DNA from: Azoarcus sp. TTM-91
GTDB lineage: Bacteria; Pseudomonadota; Gammaproteobacteria; Burkholderiales; Rhodocyclaceae
Assembly (NCBI RefSeq): GCF_012911025.1
Contig: NZ_WUEI01000004.1
Span: 62,001-126,000, forward strand
Direction: 5' to 3'
Length of the DNA: 64,000 nucleotides
The translations under genes and the position numbers were made by a program. A model generated the notes under the pieces. The model was given only the letters and a program-made list of their open reading frames with translations. It did no database searches and was not told where the DNA came from. Below, one piece after another: positions 46,328 through 56,334 of the stretch. Each line of letters opens with the position of its first letter. Position 1 is the first letter of the stretch.

Positions 46328-46803
46328 TTGCTTTCCAAATCGGCCAGCAACTGGTCGATCTTCTCCTTGGTCATCCAGCTGCACATGTGATGGTTGTTGA
46401 CCAACAACACAGGAGCATCACCGCAGGCCCCCATGCACTCACCTTCTTTCAAGGTGAACTTCCCATCGGCGGTCGTTTCGTTGAAGCCGATCCCCAGCCT
46501 CTGCTTCACATAGTCGGCGGCATGTACGCCGCCGGAGAGGGCACAGGGGAGATTGGTACAAACGGTGATCTTGTGTTTGCCGACAGGCTCAAGATCGTAC
46601 ATGTTGTAGAAGCTGGCGACCTCGTAAGCAGCAATGGCCGGCATCTGCAGGTAATCTGCGACAAAAGCGATGACTTCCTGGGGAAGCCATCCCTTCTCGA
46701 CCTGTGCAATACGGAGCGCCGCCATGACCGCGGACTGCTTCTGATCCGCCGGATATTTGGCGACCTCTCGGTCAATCTGTTGCAGCGATTCTTGGCTCAG
46801 CAT
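46324..46803 (-). CDS. nuoE: NADH-quinone oxidoreductase subunit E
   Basis: 159 residues, thioredoxin-like fold with the 2Fe-2S cluster N1a held by [11 protein letters not shown] and [13 protein letters not shown]. It forms the NADH module with nuoF. A 56-nt gap separates it from nuoD. Confidence 0.96.
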   Translation of the reverse strand: MLSQESLQQIDREVAKYPADQKQSAVMAALRIAQVEKGWLPQEVIAFVADYLQMPAIAAYEVASFYNMYDLEPVGKHKITVCTNLPCALSGGVHAADYVKQRLGIGFNETTADGKFTLKEGECMGACGDAPVLLVNNHHMCSWMTKEKIDQLLADLESK

Positions 46804-46859
46804 GTCGTACTCATCTTCTCGTTTGCCTGCCGATTCCCGTGTTGCGGATTATTCTCGAT

Positions 46860-48113
46860 TTATCTATCGATTTCGCCGAACACCACATCCATGGTGCCAA
46901 TAATCGCGACGACATCAGCAATCATGTGGCCACGCGCAATCTCGTCCATTGCAGCCAGATGTGCGAAACCGGGGGCCCGCAACTTCAATCGATATGGCTT
47001 GTTTGCCCCATCGGAAACCGCATAGACACCAAATTCACCCTTGGGATGCTCGACTGCCGCATAGACCTCGCCCTTGGGGACATGAATGCCTTCAGTAAAG
47101 AGCTTGAAGTGGTGAATCAACTCCTCCATATTCGCCTTCATCTGCTCACGGGGAGGAGGTGCAACCTTGTGATTTTCGGTAATAACCGGACCTGGATTCT
47201 GCCGGAGCCAATCGATGCATTGACGAATGATGCGGTTCGACTGGCGCATTTCCTCCATTCGGCAGAGATAACGGTCATAGCAGTCCCCGTTTTTTCCAAC
47301 CGGGATATCGAAATCCAATCGATCATAAACTTCGTAGGGCTGCTTCTTGCGAAGATCCCAGGCAATCCCGGAACCTCTGAGCATCGGGCCGGAAAACCCC
47401 CAACCCAGTGCCTGTTCCGGGCTCACCACACCAATTCCGACGGTGCGCTGCTTCCAGATACGGTTATCTGTCAGCAGGGTTTCGTATTCGTCACAATAAC
47501 GCGGGAAGCGCTGCGTAAAGTCATCCAGGAAATCAAGCAAGGACCCCTGCCGATTGCCATTCAACTCCTCGACCGCCTTTGCATTCTTGAATTTATTGAC
47601 CTGATACTGGGGCATTCGATCGGGCAAGTCCCGATAAACGCCGCCTGGACGATAGTAGGCCGCGTGCATGCGTGCTCCGGAGACAGCCTCATACGCGTCC
47701 ATGAGATCTTCCCGCTCACGGAAGGTATAGAGCACCATGGTCATCGCACCGATATCCAGCGCGTGAGTGCCAATATTGAGCAGATGATTCAAGACCCGGG
47801 TAATTTCGTCAAACATAACCCGGATATATTGAGCACGCAGCGGCACCTCCAAGCCCAATAGCCGCTCAATGGACATGCAATAGGCATGCTCGTTGCACAT
47901 CATGGACACATAGTCCAACCTGTCCATGTAAGGAACGGACTGTACCCAAGTCCGGGTTTCTGCAAGCTTTTCCGTTCCTCGATGCAGCAGACCAATATGG
48001 GGATCCGCACGCTCCACGACCTCCCCGTCCAACTCAAGAACAAGGCGCAATACGCCATGAGCAGAAGGATGCTGCGGACCGAAGTTAATGGTGTAGTTGC
48101 GAATCTCAGCCAT
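46860..48113 (-). CDS. nuoD: NADH-quinone oxidoreductase subunit D
   Basis: 417 residues. It lines the quinone pocket, with the conserved [20 protein letters not shown] (His) and the Tyr in [12 protein letters not shown]. It is a separate gene, not fused to nuoC as in E. coli. The ATG at 48113 overlaps the nuoC end by 8 nt. Confidence 0.97.
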   Translation of the reverse strand: MAEIRNYTINFGPQHPSAHGVLRLVLELDGEVVERADPHIGLLHRGTEKLAETRTWVQSVPYMDRLDYVSMMCNEHAYCMSIERLLGLEVPLRAQYIRVMFDEITRVLNHLLNIGTHALDIGAMTMVLYTFREREDLMDAYEAVSGARMHAAYYRPGGVYRDLPDRMPQYQVNKFKNAKAVEELNGNRQGSLLDFLDDFTQRFPRYCDEYETLLTDNRIWKQRTVGIGVVSPEQALGWGFSGPMLRGSGIAWDLRKKQPYEVYDRLDFDIPVGKNGDCYDRYLCRMEEMRQSNRIIRQCIDWLRQNPGPVITENHKVAPPPREQMKANMEELIHHFKLFTEGIHVPKGEVYAAVEHPKGEFGVYAVSDGANKPYRLKLRAPGFAHLAAMDEIARGHMIADVVAIIGTMDVVFGEIDR

Positions 48114-48711
48114 GACCCACATCCCCGTAGTTTTCTTCACGCACGATACGCGGCGTATTCTCCCGAGGCTCAATCGTTACAGGCTGATAGACCACGCGCC
48201 CCAATTCCGGGTCGTAGCGCATCTCGACGTACCCCGAAACAGGAAAGTCTTTACGGAAAGGATGACCAACAAAACCGTAATCCGTCAGAATCCGACGCAA
48301 ATCCGGATGCCCGGAATACATGATTCCATAGAGATCAAAAGATTCACGTTCATACCAATTCGCACTGGGCCACAGGTCAACCAGGGAATCCAGAACGGGG
48401 AAATCGTCGCTATCTGCGAAAACCCGCAGCCTCAAGCGCCAGTTATTCTTGATCGACAGCAGATGGGCTACGGAAGCAAAACGAGCCCCCTCCCAAGAAC
48501 CATTGCCGTAGGCCGAATAATCAATCCCGGACAAATCAATCAGCTGTTCAAAACTGAACTCCGGGTTGTCTCGTAGCGCAGAGGCGAGCCGCAGATAGTT
48601 CGATGCGGACACCTCTATCGTCAATTCACCGCATTCGAGCACTTGCGAAAGTAGATCTTCGCCAAAAACCTCGCGAAGCCTTTCATTGAGCCGTTCAAGT
48701 CTGGCACTCAT
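48106..48711 (-). CDS. nuoC: NADH-quinone oxidoreductase subunit C
   Basis: 201 residues of the 30-kDa subunit family. The signature [37 protein letters not shown] region is seen in parts ([35 protein letters not shown]). It binds the peripheral arm and ends in the nuoD start. Confidence 0.96.
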   Translation of the reverse strand: MSARLERLNERLREVFGEDLLSQVLECGELTIEVSASNYLRLASALRDNPEFSFEQLIDLSGIDYSAYGNGSWEGARFASVAHLLSIKNNWRLRLRVFADSDDFPVLDSLVDLWPSANWYERESFDLYGIMYSGHPDLRRILTDYGFVGHPFRKDFPVSGYVEMRYDPELGRVVYQPVTIEPRENTPRIVREENYGDVGHG

Positions 48712-48726
48712 TTCCGAGCCTACCTG

Positions 48727-49203
48727 TCAGCGCGCAATAGTATTCGTGCGCTTGATTTTGTTTTGCAGCTGAATGATTCCATAGAGGAGCGCCTCCGCCG
48801 TCGGGGGACACCCCGGGACGTAAACATCCACCGGAACGATGCGGTCGCAACCACGCACGACAGAATAGGAATAGTGGTAGTAGCCACCGCCATTTGCACA
48901 GGAGCCCATGGAAATGACCCATCGGGGCTCTGCCATCTGGTCATAGACCTTGCGTAAGGCCGGAGCCATCTTGTTGCAGAGCGTACCAGCAACAACCATC
49001 AGGTCGGACTGCCTGGGGCTCGGCCTGAAAACGACACCAAAACGGTCAAGGTCATAACGGGCACAGCCCGCGTGAATCATCTCAACCGCACAACAGGCCA
49101 ACCCGAAAGTCATTGGCCACAACGAACCAGTACGAGTCCAGTTGATGACCGCATCAAGCGAAGTAGTGACAAACCCTTCGCGAAAGACGCCTTCAATGCT
49201 CAT
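48727..49203 (-). CDS. nuoB: NADH-quinone oxidoreductase subunit B
   Basis: 158 residues, holding cluster N2, the last electron step before quinone. The ligands are the tandem cysteines in [29 protein letters not shown] and [14 protein letters not shown]. It is 3 nt from nuoA. Confidence 0.97.
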   Translation of the reverse strand: MSIEGVFREGFVTTSLDAVINWTRTGSLWPMTFGLACCAVEMIHAGCARYDLDRFGVVFRPSPRQSDLMVVAGTLCNKMAPALRKVYDQMAEPRWVISMGSCANGGGYYHYSYSVVRGCDRIVPVDVYVPGCPPTAEALLYGIIQLQNKIKRTNTIAR

Positions 49204-49206
49204 GCC

Positions 49207-49581
49207 TTACTCCCAGTCGAGTGCGCCGTTCTTCCACTCGACGATATAACCGATGACCAGAATGGCCAGAAAAACCATTACGGATCCGAAAACAAACCAA
49301 GCCAGTTCGCCGGCGGCAATGAATTCCTGAAAGACGGTCGCCCACGGAAAAAGAAAGGCGATTTCTAAATCGAACAGGATAAAGAGAATGGCGATGAGAT
49401 AGTAGCGGACATCAAACTTCATCCGGGCATCTTCAAATGCCTCGAATCCGCACTCATAAGGAGAAAGTTTTTCGCCATCAGGGCGATAAGGGGCGAGAAC
49501 ACGCCCCAGGACAACAGGAGCGACACCAAAGCCCAAGCCCACGAGAATGAAGACCAACACAGGAAAATAATTTTCCAGCAT
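49207..49581 (-). CDS. nuoA: NADH-quinone oxidoreductase subunit A
   Basis: 124 residues and three membrane helices. Conserved are [17 protein letters not shown] and the loop [22 protein letters not shown]. The ATG at 49581 is chosen over one at 49587 because the AGGAG ribosome site is 9 nt from it but only 3 nt from the other. It is the first gene of the nuo operon and follows the tRNA-Leu gene. Confidence 0.94.
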   Translation of the reverse strand: MLENYFPVLVFILVGLGFGVAPVVLGRVLAPYRPDGEKLSPYECGFEAFEDARMKFDVRYYLIAILFILFDLEIAFLFPWATVFQEFIAAGELAWFVFGSVMVFLAILVIGYIVEWKNGALDWE

Positions 49582-49649
49582 GCCCATTTACTCCTATTTG
49601 AGCCCGGCGATTTATCTAGATCGCCATTATTGTTTTCAGTGTCCCTGTA

Positions 49650-49675
49650 GAAACGCCCGCTTACGCGGGCGTTTC
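49650..49675. terminator. Hairpin between tRNA-Leu and nuoA
   Basis: Perfect 11-bp stem GAAACGCCCGC/GCGGGCGTTTC with loop TTAC, 8 nt after the tRNA 3' end on the minus strand. It probably ends or trims the tRNA transcript before nuoA. Confidence 0.75.
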
Positions 49676-49682
49676 AGTATTC

Positions 49683-49767
49683 TGGTGCCGACGATGAGAC
49701 TCGAACTCATACGGCTTTCGCCACCACCCCCTCAAGATGGCGTGTCTACCAATTTCACCACGTCGGC
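49683..49767 (-). tRNA. tRNA-Leu, anticodon GAG
   Basis: 85 nt including an encoded CCA end. The 7-bp acceptor stem pairs GCCGACG with CGTCGGC. The anticodon stem CCATC/GGTGG encloses the loop TTGAGGG with anticodon GAG (reads CUC and CUU). A long variable arm (type II) and the T-loop GTTCGAGTC are present. It is next to secG, as leuU (also GAG) is in E. coli. Confidence 0.96.
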
Positions 49768-49790
49768 TCGCTGTTCGTTACAGCTAGATA

Positions 49791-49796
49791 ATTATA
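49791..49796 (-). promoter_or_regulatory. -10 element (TATAAT) of tRNA-Leu
   Basis: On the minus strand TATAAT lies 23 nt before the tRNA 5' end. With a 17-nt spacer, the -35 (TTTGCG) falls in the right arm of the secG hairpin. Confidence 0.6.
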
Positions 49797-49802
49797 CGAC
49801 TA

Positions 49803-49819
49803 TTTGCGCGGTGCGCAAA
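49803..49819 (-). terminator. Hairpin after secG
   Basis: Perfect 7-bp stem TTTGCGC/GCGCAAA with a 3-nt loop, 14 nt after the secG stop. There is no T-run. It overlaps the -35 region of the tRNA promoter. Confidence 0.5.
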
Positions 49820-49833
49820 GCCTCTTTCCACTT

Positions 49834-50199
49834 TTACCTGGGTATCGACTGGGCCTTGGAATCATCTACCGGCTGCGGCACTTCTTCCGCCTTGGGCTGC
49901 TGAGAGGCTGGCGTAGATTGCACGGCTCCTTCCATTACGCTCGCCGGTGCACTAGGTTTGTTGCTCGCTAGATAGCTCAAGCCAAGGCTAGTAATAAAAA
50001 ATACCGTCGCAAGGACAGCCGTGGTCCTGCTCAAGAAGTTGGCGGACCCCGAAGAGCCAAACAAACTACCCGACGAACCGCTACCGAAAGCCGCCCCCAT
50101 ATCAGCACCCTTACCGTGCTGCACAAGGACCAATCCAATCACCCCAATGCCAACCAGCACATGAACCGTCAGCACCAGCGGAAAAAGTACATTACTCAT
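49834..50199 (-). CDS. secG: Preprotein translocase subunit SecG
   Basis: 121 residues: two membrane helices ([21 protein letters not shown] and [19 protein letters not shown]) joined by a Gly/Ser-rich loop with [20 protein letters not shown]. It helps SecYE move proteins across the inner membrane. The C-terminal ~35 residues are a Pro/Ser/Gln-rich tail. An ATG one codon after an in-frame GTG is taken as the start. It follows tpiA closely, the usual tpiA-secG-tRNA-Leu order. Confidence 0.95.
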   Translation of the reverse strand: MSNVLFPLVLTVHVLVGIGVIGLVLVQHGKGADMGAAFGSGSSGSLFGSSGSANFLSRTTAVLATVFFITSLGLSYLASNKPSAPASVMEGAVQSTPASQQPKAEEVPQPVDDSKAQSIPR

Positions 50200-50226
50200 C
50201 ACAAACCCTGAAAAACGAGCTGCCGC

Positions 50227-50985
50227 TCAGTAATCGGCAGCCGCGCGGCATATCGCCAAGAAATCCCGGGCAACCAAGGAAGCCCCCCCGATCAACCCAC
50301 CGTCCACATTCGGTACCGCGAAAAGCTCGGCAGCGTTGCCAGGCTTGACGCTCCCTCCGTACAGAATCTTCGTTGCCACGCCACCACCAAAGACACGCTG
50401 GGCCCACACCCTTATGGAGGCATGCACCTCTCCCACCTGCTCCGTAGTGGCGGTCAAACCACTCCCGATCGCCCATACAGGCTCATACGCCAACACAACC
50501 CGATCGACAGCCAGTCCATCCACCTCGGCGGCCACAGCATCCAACTGACGCGTGACCACTTCCAGCGTCACCCCGTCGTTCCGCTGAGCCAATGTTTCCC
50601 CTACACACACAATGGGAAGCAATCCCACCCCCAGCGCCGCCCTTGCTTTGCGGCCCACCGTGCCATCATCTTCCCGGAATAGGGTGCGACGCTCGGAGTG
50701 ACCAACGATGACATAGCTACACCCGAGATCAGAAAGCATCCGCGCACTCACTTCGCCCGTGTAAGCTCCTTCGTCGAACTCACTGACGTTCTGGGCTCCC
50801 AAGGCTATTTCAGAAGCCGATGACAGCAGATGCGACGCCTGCGCCAAGTACGGGAAGGGCACGCAGATGGCCATTGCACACCCGAAACCCGCGCTCTTCG
50901 TGACCTCCTCGAGGAACGCAGCGTTACCCGCTAGGCTGCCATTCATCTTCCAGTTGCCGACAACGAGTTTCTTGCTCACATCCAT
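50227..50985 (-). CDS. tpiA: Triosephosphate isomerase
   Basis: 252 residues. It interconverts dihydroxyacetone phosphate and glyceraldehyde 3-phosphate in glycolysis and gluconeogenesis. Catalytic Lys13 is in VVGNWKMNGS, His in VIVGHSERR, and Glu in LAYEPVWAIG; the phosphate loop is YGGSVKPGN. The ATG at 50985 starts the conserved sequence (MDVSKKLVVGNWK). The gene is 27 nt before secG. Confidence 0.97.
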   Translation of the reverse strand: MDVSKKLVVGNWKMNGSLAGNAAFLEEVTKSAGFGCAMAICVPFPYLAQASHLLSSASEIALGAQNVSEFDEGAYTGEVSARMLSDLGCSYVIVGHSERRTLFREDDGTVGRKARAALGVGLLPIVCVGETLAQRNDGVTLEVVTRQLDAVAAEVDGLAVDRVVLAYEPVWAIGSGLTATTEQVGEVHASIRVWAQRVFGGGVATKILYGGSVKPGNAAELFAVPNVDGGLIGGASLVARDFLAICRAAADY

Positions 50986-51035
50986 GGCCCGTCTGGCAAA
51001 TCGCGAAATTATAGGTTGATGAGATTGAAGGCGCA

Positions 51036-51074
51036 AACGCCCTGTCCCACGCACCATTGCGTCAGACAGGGCGT
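51036..51074. repeat. Nested stem-loop between pstB and tpiA
   Basis: A 10-bp outer stem ACGCCCTGTC/GACAGGGCGT encloses an inner 4-bp stem CGCA/TGCG. It lies 51 nt before tpiA and just after the hairpin that follows pstB. Confidence 0.5.
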
Positions 51075-51081
51075 CGTCGAG

Positions 51082-51106
51082 CGAGATCGGCGGCCCGCCG
51101 ATCTCG
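51082..51106. terminator. Hairpin after pstB
   Basis: A palindrome with an 11-bp stem (CGAGATCGGCG/CGCCGATCTCG), 8 nt after the pstB stop. No T-run, so it may end the pst message or protect its 3' end. Confidence 0.6.
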
Positions 51107-51113
51107 GCTCCCC

Positions 51114-51902
51114 TCAACCAAAGCGACCGGTGATGTAGTCCTCTGTCTCTTTCCGCTTCGGCTTGAGGAACAACTCGTCAGTAACACCGAACTCCACCAT
51201 CTCGCCCAAGTACATGTAGGCCGTGTAGTCCGATATACGGGCTGCCTGTTGCATGTTGTGGGTCACGATTACGATGGTGAACTCCTTCTTGAGTTCGTCC
51301 ACCAACTCCTCGATCCGGGAGGTAGAGATCGGGTCCAGCGCAGACGTTGGCTCGTCCAGAAGGAGCACCTCTGGCTTGACCGCAATGCCACGTGCGATGC
51401 ATAGCCGCTGCTGCTGCCCACCCGACAAACTCATTCCGCTTTGCTTCAGCTTGTCCTTGACCTCATCCCACAGTGCAGCCTTACGTAAAGCCCACTCCAC
51501 GCGCTCATCCATCTCGGCAACAGAGAGTTTTTCATGTAGGCGTACACCGAACGCAATGTTGTCGTAGATAGACATGGGGAATGGCGTCGGTTTTTGGAAG
51601 ACCATGCCAATCTTCGCGCGCAGTACGCTCACATCGATGTCGCTCGCGAGGAGGTTGCGCCCGTCGAACAACAACTCCCCCTCGGCCCGCTGGTCCGGGT
51701 AGAGGTCGTACATGCGATTGATGGTCCGCAGCAAGGTGGACTTGCCGCAGCCGGAAGGGCCAATGAAGGCGGTCACGGTATGGCGCGCCATCCGGAAATT
51801 GATGTTTTTCAGCGCATGGAACTTACCGTAGTAGAAGTTGAAGTCCCGGAACTCGAGTTGCGCGTCGGCGATATCCATTTCGGTCGTCAGTCCTGTACCC
51901 AT
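51114..51902 (-). CDS. pstB: Phosphate ABC transporter ATP-binding protein
   Basis: 262 residues. Walker A is [11 protein letters not shown], the signature is [18 protein letters not shown], and Walker B is [13 protein letters not shown]. It drives high-affinity phosphate uptake with PstCA and also takes part in PhoR signalling. The ATG at 51902 starts 7 nt after the pstA stop; MDIADAQ at 51878 is an alternative. phoU is not present in the window. Confidence 0.96.
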   Translation of the reverse strand: MGTGLTTEMDIADAQLEFRDFNFYYGKFHALKNINFRMARHTVTAFIGPSGCGKSTLLRTINRMYDLYPDQRAEGELLFDGRNLLASDIDVSVLRAKIGMVFQKPTPFPMSIYDNIAFGVRLHEKLSVAEMDERVEWALRKAALWDEVKDKLKQSGMSLSGGQQQRLCIARGIAVKPEVLLLDEPTSALDPISTSRIEELVDELKKEFTIVIVTHNMQQAARISDYTAYMYLGEMVEFGVTDELFLKPKRKETEDYITGRFG

Positions 51903-51908
51903 GGGTCG

Positions 51909-52751
51909 TCAGTTGAGCTTTTCGGCCCGCAGGAAGACACGGGCAATGATGTTAAGGGCGAGCACGCCCAACGTGATGAGGAAGACCCCGGCCCAGGCCA
52001 GTTGCTGCCACTCAACGAAGGGGCTCATGGCGAACTTGAAAATTGTGACTGGCAGGTTTGCCATCGGCTCATTCAGACTCAAAGTCCAGAACTGATTTGA
52101 CAGCGCAGTAAAGAGCAAGGGCGCCGTTTCACCAGCGATACGTGCCACTGCGAGCAGCACCCCCGTCACAACCCCCGCCCTCGCGGCCCGCAGGGTAACC
52201 TTGGATATGACCACCCGCTTCGGCGCCCCGAGTGCGAAAGCAGCCTCTCTCAAGGTGTTCGGCACGAGTTGCAACATGTTCTCGGTCGTTCGCACCACGA
52301 CGGGCAAGACAATGAGTGCCAGAGCGACTACCCCGGACCACGCAGAGAACTTGCCCGTGTTCGCTACGATCAAGGCGTACACGAATAAGCCAATGACGAT
52401 GGAAGGAGCCGACAGCAGCAGATCATTGATAAAGCGCGTTGTCTGGCCCAGCAGGTTGAAGCGCCCGTACTCGGCAAGATAGACCCCGGCGAGGATCCCT
52501 ATCGGCGTTCCGAGCAGAGTAGCCAGCGTCACCATCAGCACGCTACCTGCAATGGCGTTGAGCAAGCCGCCATCGCTCGCCCCCGGAGGCGGCGTCATCT
52601 GGGTGAAGAGATTCAGGGAAAGCCCCGAAACGCCCAGATCGAAGACGGTCCAGAGTATCCATGCCAACCAGAACAATCCGAATAGCATGGCGCCCATAGA
52701 CAGGGTCAACGCGAGCCGGTTGACCAGTTTTCTACGCATCAACAGATTCAT
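51909..52751 (-). CDS. pstA: Phosphate ABC transporter permease PstA
   Basis: 280 residues with six membrane segments. The EAA loop lies in [24 protein letters not shown], and [15 protein letters not shown] and [13 protein letters not shown] are conserved. It pairs with PstC to form the channel. The start is 5 nt after pstC. Confidence 0.95.
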   Translation of the reverse strand: MNLLMRRKLVNRLALTLSMGAMLFGLFWLAWILWTVFDLGVSGLSLNLFTQMTPPPGASDGGLLNAIAGSVLMVTLATLLGTPIGILAGVYLAEYGRFNLLGQTTRFINDLLLSAPSIVIGLFVYALIVANTGKFSAWSGVVALALIVLPVVVRTTENMLQLVPNTLREAAFALGAPKRVVISKVTLRAARAGVVTGVLLAVARIAGETAPLLFTALSNQFWTLSLNEPMANLPVTIFKFAMSPFVEWQQLAWAGVFLITLGVLALNIIARVFLRAEKLN

Positions 52752-52756
52752 GGCGC

Positions 52757-53689
52757 TCAGCTCCGTCCGCCTTCGCTCTTTGAGAGGCGCTGCAGCAACA
52801 ATTTGGACACGACCAGCACGAAGAGCGTGATCACGAACAGGATCAGGCCCAGCTCCATCAACGCCGCCGTATGCAAGCCAGGATCGGCTTCGGCGAACTC
52901 ATTCGCCAGCGCAGAGGTAATGCTATTCCCGGGGGCAAACAGGGAAGCCGTATTCAAGAAATTTGTATTGCCGATTACGAAGGTCACTGCCATGGTTTCG
53001 CCCAAGGCACGCCCCAAGCCGAGCATCACTCCACCAACCACGCCGGTCTTCGTGTAAGGCAGAACCACCCGCCAGACAACCTCCCAAGTGGTGCAGCCCA
53101 GCCCGTAGGCGGATTCCTTTAGCATTGCCGGCGTCACCTCAAACACGTCTCGCATCACGGACGCAATGTACGGGATGATCATGATGGCGAGGATCACGCC
53201 GGCGCAGAGCAGGCCTATTCCCAGCGGAGGACCAGCGAACAGGCGACCAATCAACGGCAGATGGCCCAGCGTGTTCTGCAGCGCCGGCTGCACGTACTGG
53301 GCAAAAATGGGAGCGAAGATCAGCAGACCCCACATGCCGTAAACAATGCTGGGAATGGCGGCGAGCAACTCGATCGCCGTACCGAGCGGGCGCCGCAGCC
53401 AACGTGGAGACAGTTCCGTCAGAAAAAGCGCGATACCGAAGGACACCGGAACCGCGATGACCAGAGCGATCAACGCAGTAACCAGCGTGCCGTACACCGG
53501 CACCAGGGCACCGAATTTCTCCATCGGCGGATTCCACTCCGGCGAAAAAAGAAAACCGATGCCATAGGCTTCAATACTGGGCCAGGACGCGACCGTCAGC
53601 GCAACGATGATCCCGGCCAGCAGAACAAGGGTAAGTACAGCGAACGAACGCGCGACCCCAGAGAACAGACGGTCGCCCAACTTTGTCAT
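52757..53689 (-). CDS. pstC: Phosphate ABC transporter permease PstC
   Basis: 310 residues and six membrane segments. Family sequences are [37 protein letters not shown] and [22 protein letters not shown] (EAA loop). The ATG at 53689 follows a strong GGGAGGAAG ribosome site at 10 nt and gives the usual length. The frame is open to an ATG at 53818 with a weaker site, which would add 43 residues rich in Ser, Gly and Glu and cut the gap to pstS to 22 nt; that start cannot be excluded. Confidence 0.93.
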   Translation of the reverse strand: MTKLGDRLFSGVARSFAVLTLVLLAGIIVALTVASWPSIEAYGIGFLFSPEWNPPMEKFGALVPVYGTLVTALIALVIAVPVSFGIALFLTELSPRWLRRPLGTAIELLAAIPSIVYGMWGLLIFAPIFAQYVQPALQNTLGHLPLIGRLFAGPPLGIGLLCAGVILAIMIIPYIASVMRDVFEVTPAMLKESAYGLGCTTWEVVWRVVLPYTKTGVVGGVMLGLGRALGETMAVTFVIGNTNFLNTASLFAPGNSITSALANEFAEADPGLHTAALMELGLILFVITLFVLVVSKLLLQRLSKSEGGRS

Positions 53690-53840
53690 TCCGTTACTTC
53701 CTCCCTTGCTAGCGGAATCTTGGCCAGTGGGGGCGGGTGAGGCAGCAGACACCCCTCCCCCGCTGATCTTCACTTCGCCGAAGGCCTCAGGGGCCTCCGG
53801 CCGTTCATTGCGTTGCATCGCGCCTGACCTTTGCGGCCTG

Positions 53841-54881
53841 TTAATTCTTCAGCACAGCAGCGCCGCTAGCATCCTTCATCTCGCCCCATGAGGCCTTGAT
53901 GAGCTTTACGGTGTCGGCAGGCAGCGGCACGTAGTCCAAATCCGCGGCCATCTGCGAACCATTGGCGTACGCCCAGTCGAAGAACTTCAGCACCTCCACG
54001 GCCTGGCCCGGCTTGTCCTGCGTCTTGTGCATCAGAATGAAGGTGGCGCCAGTGATGGGCCAAGAGGTCTTGCCGGCTTGGTCGGTGAGGATTTCATAGA
54101 AGGCCGACTTGCTCCAATCCGCACCCGCCGCAGCAGCCTTGAACGCATCATCGGTAGGAGCGACAAACTGGCCTTCCTTATTCTGCAGCACAGCGTAGGT
54201 CAGCTTGTTCTGTTTAGCGTAAGCGTACTCCACATAGCCGATCGACCCCGGAAGACGTTGCACGAAGGCAGATACGCCTTCGTTCCCCTTGCCCCCCAGC
54301 CCAACCGGCCACTGGACCGCAGAGCCTTCCCCGATCTTCTCCTTCCATTCAGAGGAAACCTTGGAAAGGTAGTTGGTGAAGATGAAAGTGGTTCCAGAGC
54401 CATCCGCACGACGGACGACTCCGATCGGCTGGTCGGGCAGAGCCAGACCTGGGTTCAGCGCAGCAATGGCCTTGTCGTTCCACTGCACGATCTTGCCGAG
54501 ATAGATGTCGGCCAACAGTTGGCCAGTCAGCTTGAGTTCGCCCGGCTTGATACCCTGGACATTCAGCACCGGCACCACCCCGCCAATAACGGTCGGGAAC
54601 TGCTGCAGGCCGTTCTTGCTAAGCTCTTCCGGCTTGAGCGGCATATCGGACGCGCCAAAATCCACCGTCTTGGCGTTGATCTGGCGGATACCGCCACCAG
54701 AGCCGATTGATTGGTAGTTAACCTTGTTGCCGGTCGCCTTCTGGTAGGCGTCGGCCCACTTGGCATACACCGGAGCCGGAAAGGAAGCACCAGCACCGGT
54801 CAGCTCGGCTGCATGGGCGCCCGTGGCAAACAACACGGCGGAAGACGCAACCACGGCGAATTTCTTCGACAAACGGATCAT
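53841..54881 (-). CDS. pstS: Phosphate ABC transporter substrate-binding protein
   Basis: 346 residues: a signal peptide ([24 protein letters not shown]) and the periplasmic phosphate-binding fold. Phosphate contacts are in [38 protein letters not shown] and [16 protein letters not shown]. The ATG at 54881 follows a GAGGT ribosome site. The frame runs on upstream across the promoter. It is first in pstSCAB and is presumably induced by PhoB, although the PHO box is poor. Confidence 0.96.
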   Translation of the reverse strand: MIRLSKKFAVVASSAVLFATGAHAAELTGAGASFPAPVYAKWADAYQKATGNKVNYQSIGSGGGIRQINAKTVDFGASDMPLKPEELSKNGLQQFPTVIGGVVPVLNVQGIKPGELKLTGQLLADIYLGKIVQWNDKAIAALNPGLALPDQPIGVVRRADGSGTTFIFTNYLSKVSSEWKEKIGEGSAVQWPVGLGGKGNEGVSAFVQRLPGSIGYVEYAYAKQNKLTYAVLQNKEGQFVAPTDDAFKAAAAGADWSKSAFYEILTDQAGKTSWPITGATFILMHKTQDKPGQAVEVLKFFDWAYANGSQMAADLDYVPLPADTVKLIKASWGEMKDASGAAVLKN

Positions 54882-54913
54882 GACTACCTCTACTTGGTGA
54901 CAGAGTCGCCAAA

Positions 54914-54931
54914 GTAACAATCGTTTGTTAC
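54914..54931. promoter_or_regulatory. Inverted repeat GTAACAA-TCGT-TTGTTAC upstream of pstS
   Basis: Perfect 7-bp arms and a 4-nt spacer, 33 nt before the pstS ATG. The TAACAA arm may also be the -10, with a weak PHO-box-like direct repeat (CTGACAA and AAGACAT, 11 bp apart on the minus strand) at 54943-54960. Confidence 0.45.
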
Positions 54932-54956
54932 GTCCATGTTTCATGTCTTCAAATTG

Positions 54957-56309
54957 TCAGACGACCGCAGCCTCGACGGCCTCCGCGATCCCTCTGGCCA
55001 AACGCTCTACCAGCGCGCCGTCCCGCCCTTCCACCATGACTCGCAGCAGGGGTTCGGTGCCCGACGGCCGGAGCAGGACGCGGCCTTCGTCTCCCAAGGT
55101 TTCTTCCGCTATCTCCTTGGCGGTCTTGATTCCCATGTCACCTTGCCAATCGAATCCCGCGGGCAGGCGAATGTTGATTAGTTTCTGCGGATAGAACACT
55201 AGGTCGGAGCACGCTCCGCTCAAGGTATGGTTCCGTTGCCGCAGCGCTGCGAGTACCTGAAGTGCCGAGACAATGCCGTCACCAGTTGTATGCCGGTCCA
55301 GGCAGATGATGTGGCCAGAGTTTTCCCCCCCGAGCTTCCAACCGCGCTCATGTAGCGTCTCCAGGACGTAACGGTCCCCCACCTTGGCCCGCGCGAAGCC
55401 GACGCCAAGCCGTTTGACGGCATGCTCGAAGCCGAGATTGCTCATCAGCGTACCGACCACTCCCTCCAGGCGCCCTTCTTCCCGCCGCGCACTGGCAATC
55501 ACGTAGAGCAGTTTGTCGCCGTCGTAGATCTCACCCCCCCGATCAACCATGATCAGGCGGTCCCCATCTCCATCCAGCGCAATGCCGATATCTGCTCCTT
55601 GCGCCAACACCGCTTGTCGAAGGTTCTCGGGCCGGGTCGCACCCACACCATCGTTGATGTTCAGTCCGTTAGGCTCGACCCCCACCGGAAAAACTTCTGC
55701 ACCAAGTTCATGGAAGACGTTGGGCGCGATGTGATAGGCCGCACCATGAGCGCAATCCAATGCGATCTTCAAGCCACGCAGATCAAGCTCATTGGGGAAC
55801 GTGCTCTTGCAGAACTCGATATAACGCCCAGCCGCATCAGCTATCCGGCGAGCGCGCCCTAGACGGACCGACTCGACGCAACCCATAGGCTCTTCCAGCC
55901 TCGCCTCGATATCCTCCTCTACCGCATCCGGCAGCTTTGCACCTAGTGCAGAGAAGAACTTTATCCCGTTATCATAAAACGGATTATGCGAGGCAGAGAT
56001 CACCACCCCGGCCTGGAGCCGCAGCGCACGAGTCAGGTAAGCCACCGCCGGCGTGGGGATGGGACCGGCCAGCATCACATCCACCCCGGCAGCGGCGAAC
56101 CCCGCCTCCAAAGCCGCCTCCAACATGTAGCCCGAGATCCGGGTGTCCTTGCCAATGAGAATGGCGGGATTCTCACCCGCAGGCAGCCTCTCTCTGGCGA
56201 TGAGCGTCACTCCGGCCGCGTACCCCAACCTCATCACGAACTCGGGGGTAATCGGGGTGTCGCCCACTTTTCCTCGCACCCCATCGGTGCCGAAATACCG
56301 TCTGCCCAT
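54957..56309 (-). CDS. glmM: Phosphoglucosamine mutase
   Basis: 450 residues. It converts glucosamine-6-phosphate to glucosamine-1-phosphate for cell-wall and LPS precursors. The phosphoserine loop is [17 protein letters not shown], the metal loop is [13 protein letters not shown], the sugar loop is GGENSGH, and the phosphate loop is [15 protein letters not shown]. An AGGTGA ribosome site precedes the ATG. It lies 25 nt after folP, as in many proteobacteria. Confidence 0.97.
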   Translation of the reverse strand: MGRRYFGTDGVRGKVGDTPITPEFVMRLGYAAGVTLIARERLPAGENPAILIGKDTRISGYMLEAALEAGFAAAGVDVMLAGPIPTPAVAYLTRALRLQAGVVISASHNPFYDNGIKFFSALGAKLPDAVEEDIEARLEEPMGCVESVRLGRARRIADAAGRYIEFCKSTFPNELDLRGLKIALDCAHGAAYHIAPNVFHELGAEVFPVGVEPNGLNINDGVGATRPENLRQAVLAQGADIGIALDGDGDRLIMVDRGGEIYDGDKLLYVIASARREEGRLEGVVGTLMSNLGFEHAVKRLGVGFARAKVGDRYVLETLHERGWKLGGENSGHIICLDRHTTGDGIVSALQVLAALRQRNHTLSGACSDLVFYPQKLINIRLPAGFDWQGDMGIKTAKEIAEETLGDEGRVLLRPSGTEPLLRVMVEGRDGALVERLARGIAEAVEAAVV

Positions 56310-56334
56310 CGCTCACCTCAACGGAAAGCGCGAA

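Noticed and set aside
46800-50200. Lower GC in the nuoE-nuoA/secG part as a sign of horizontal transfer
   Set aside because: Sample lines drop from about 68% (near 9000) to about 55% (near 47050), but the genes are core complex I in standard order; expression-related codon use or regional variation explains it better.
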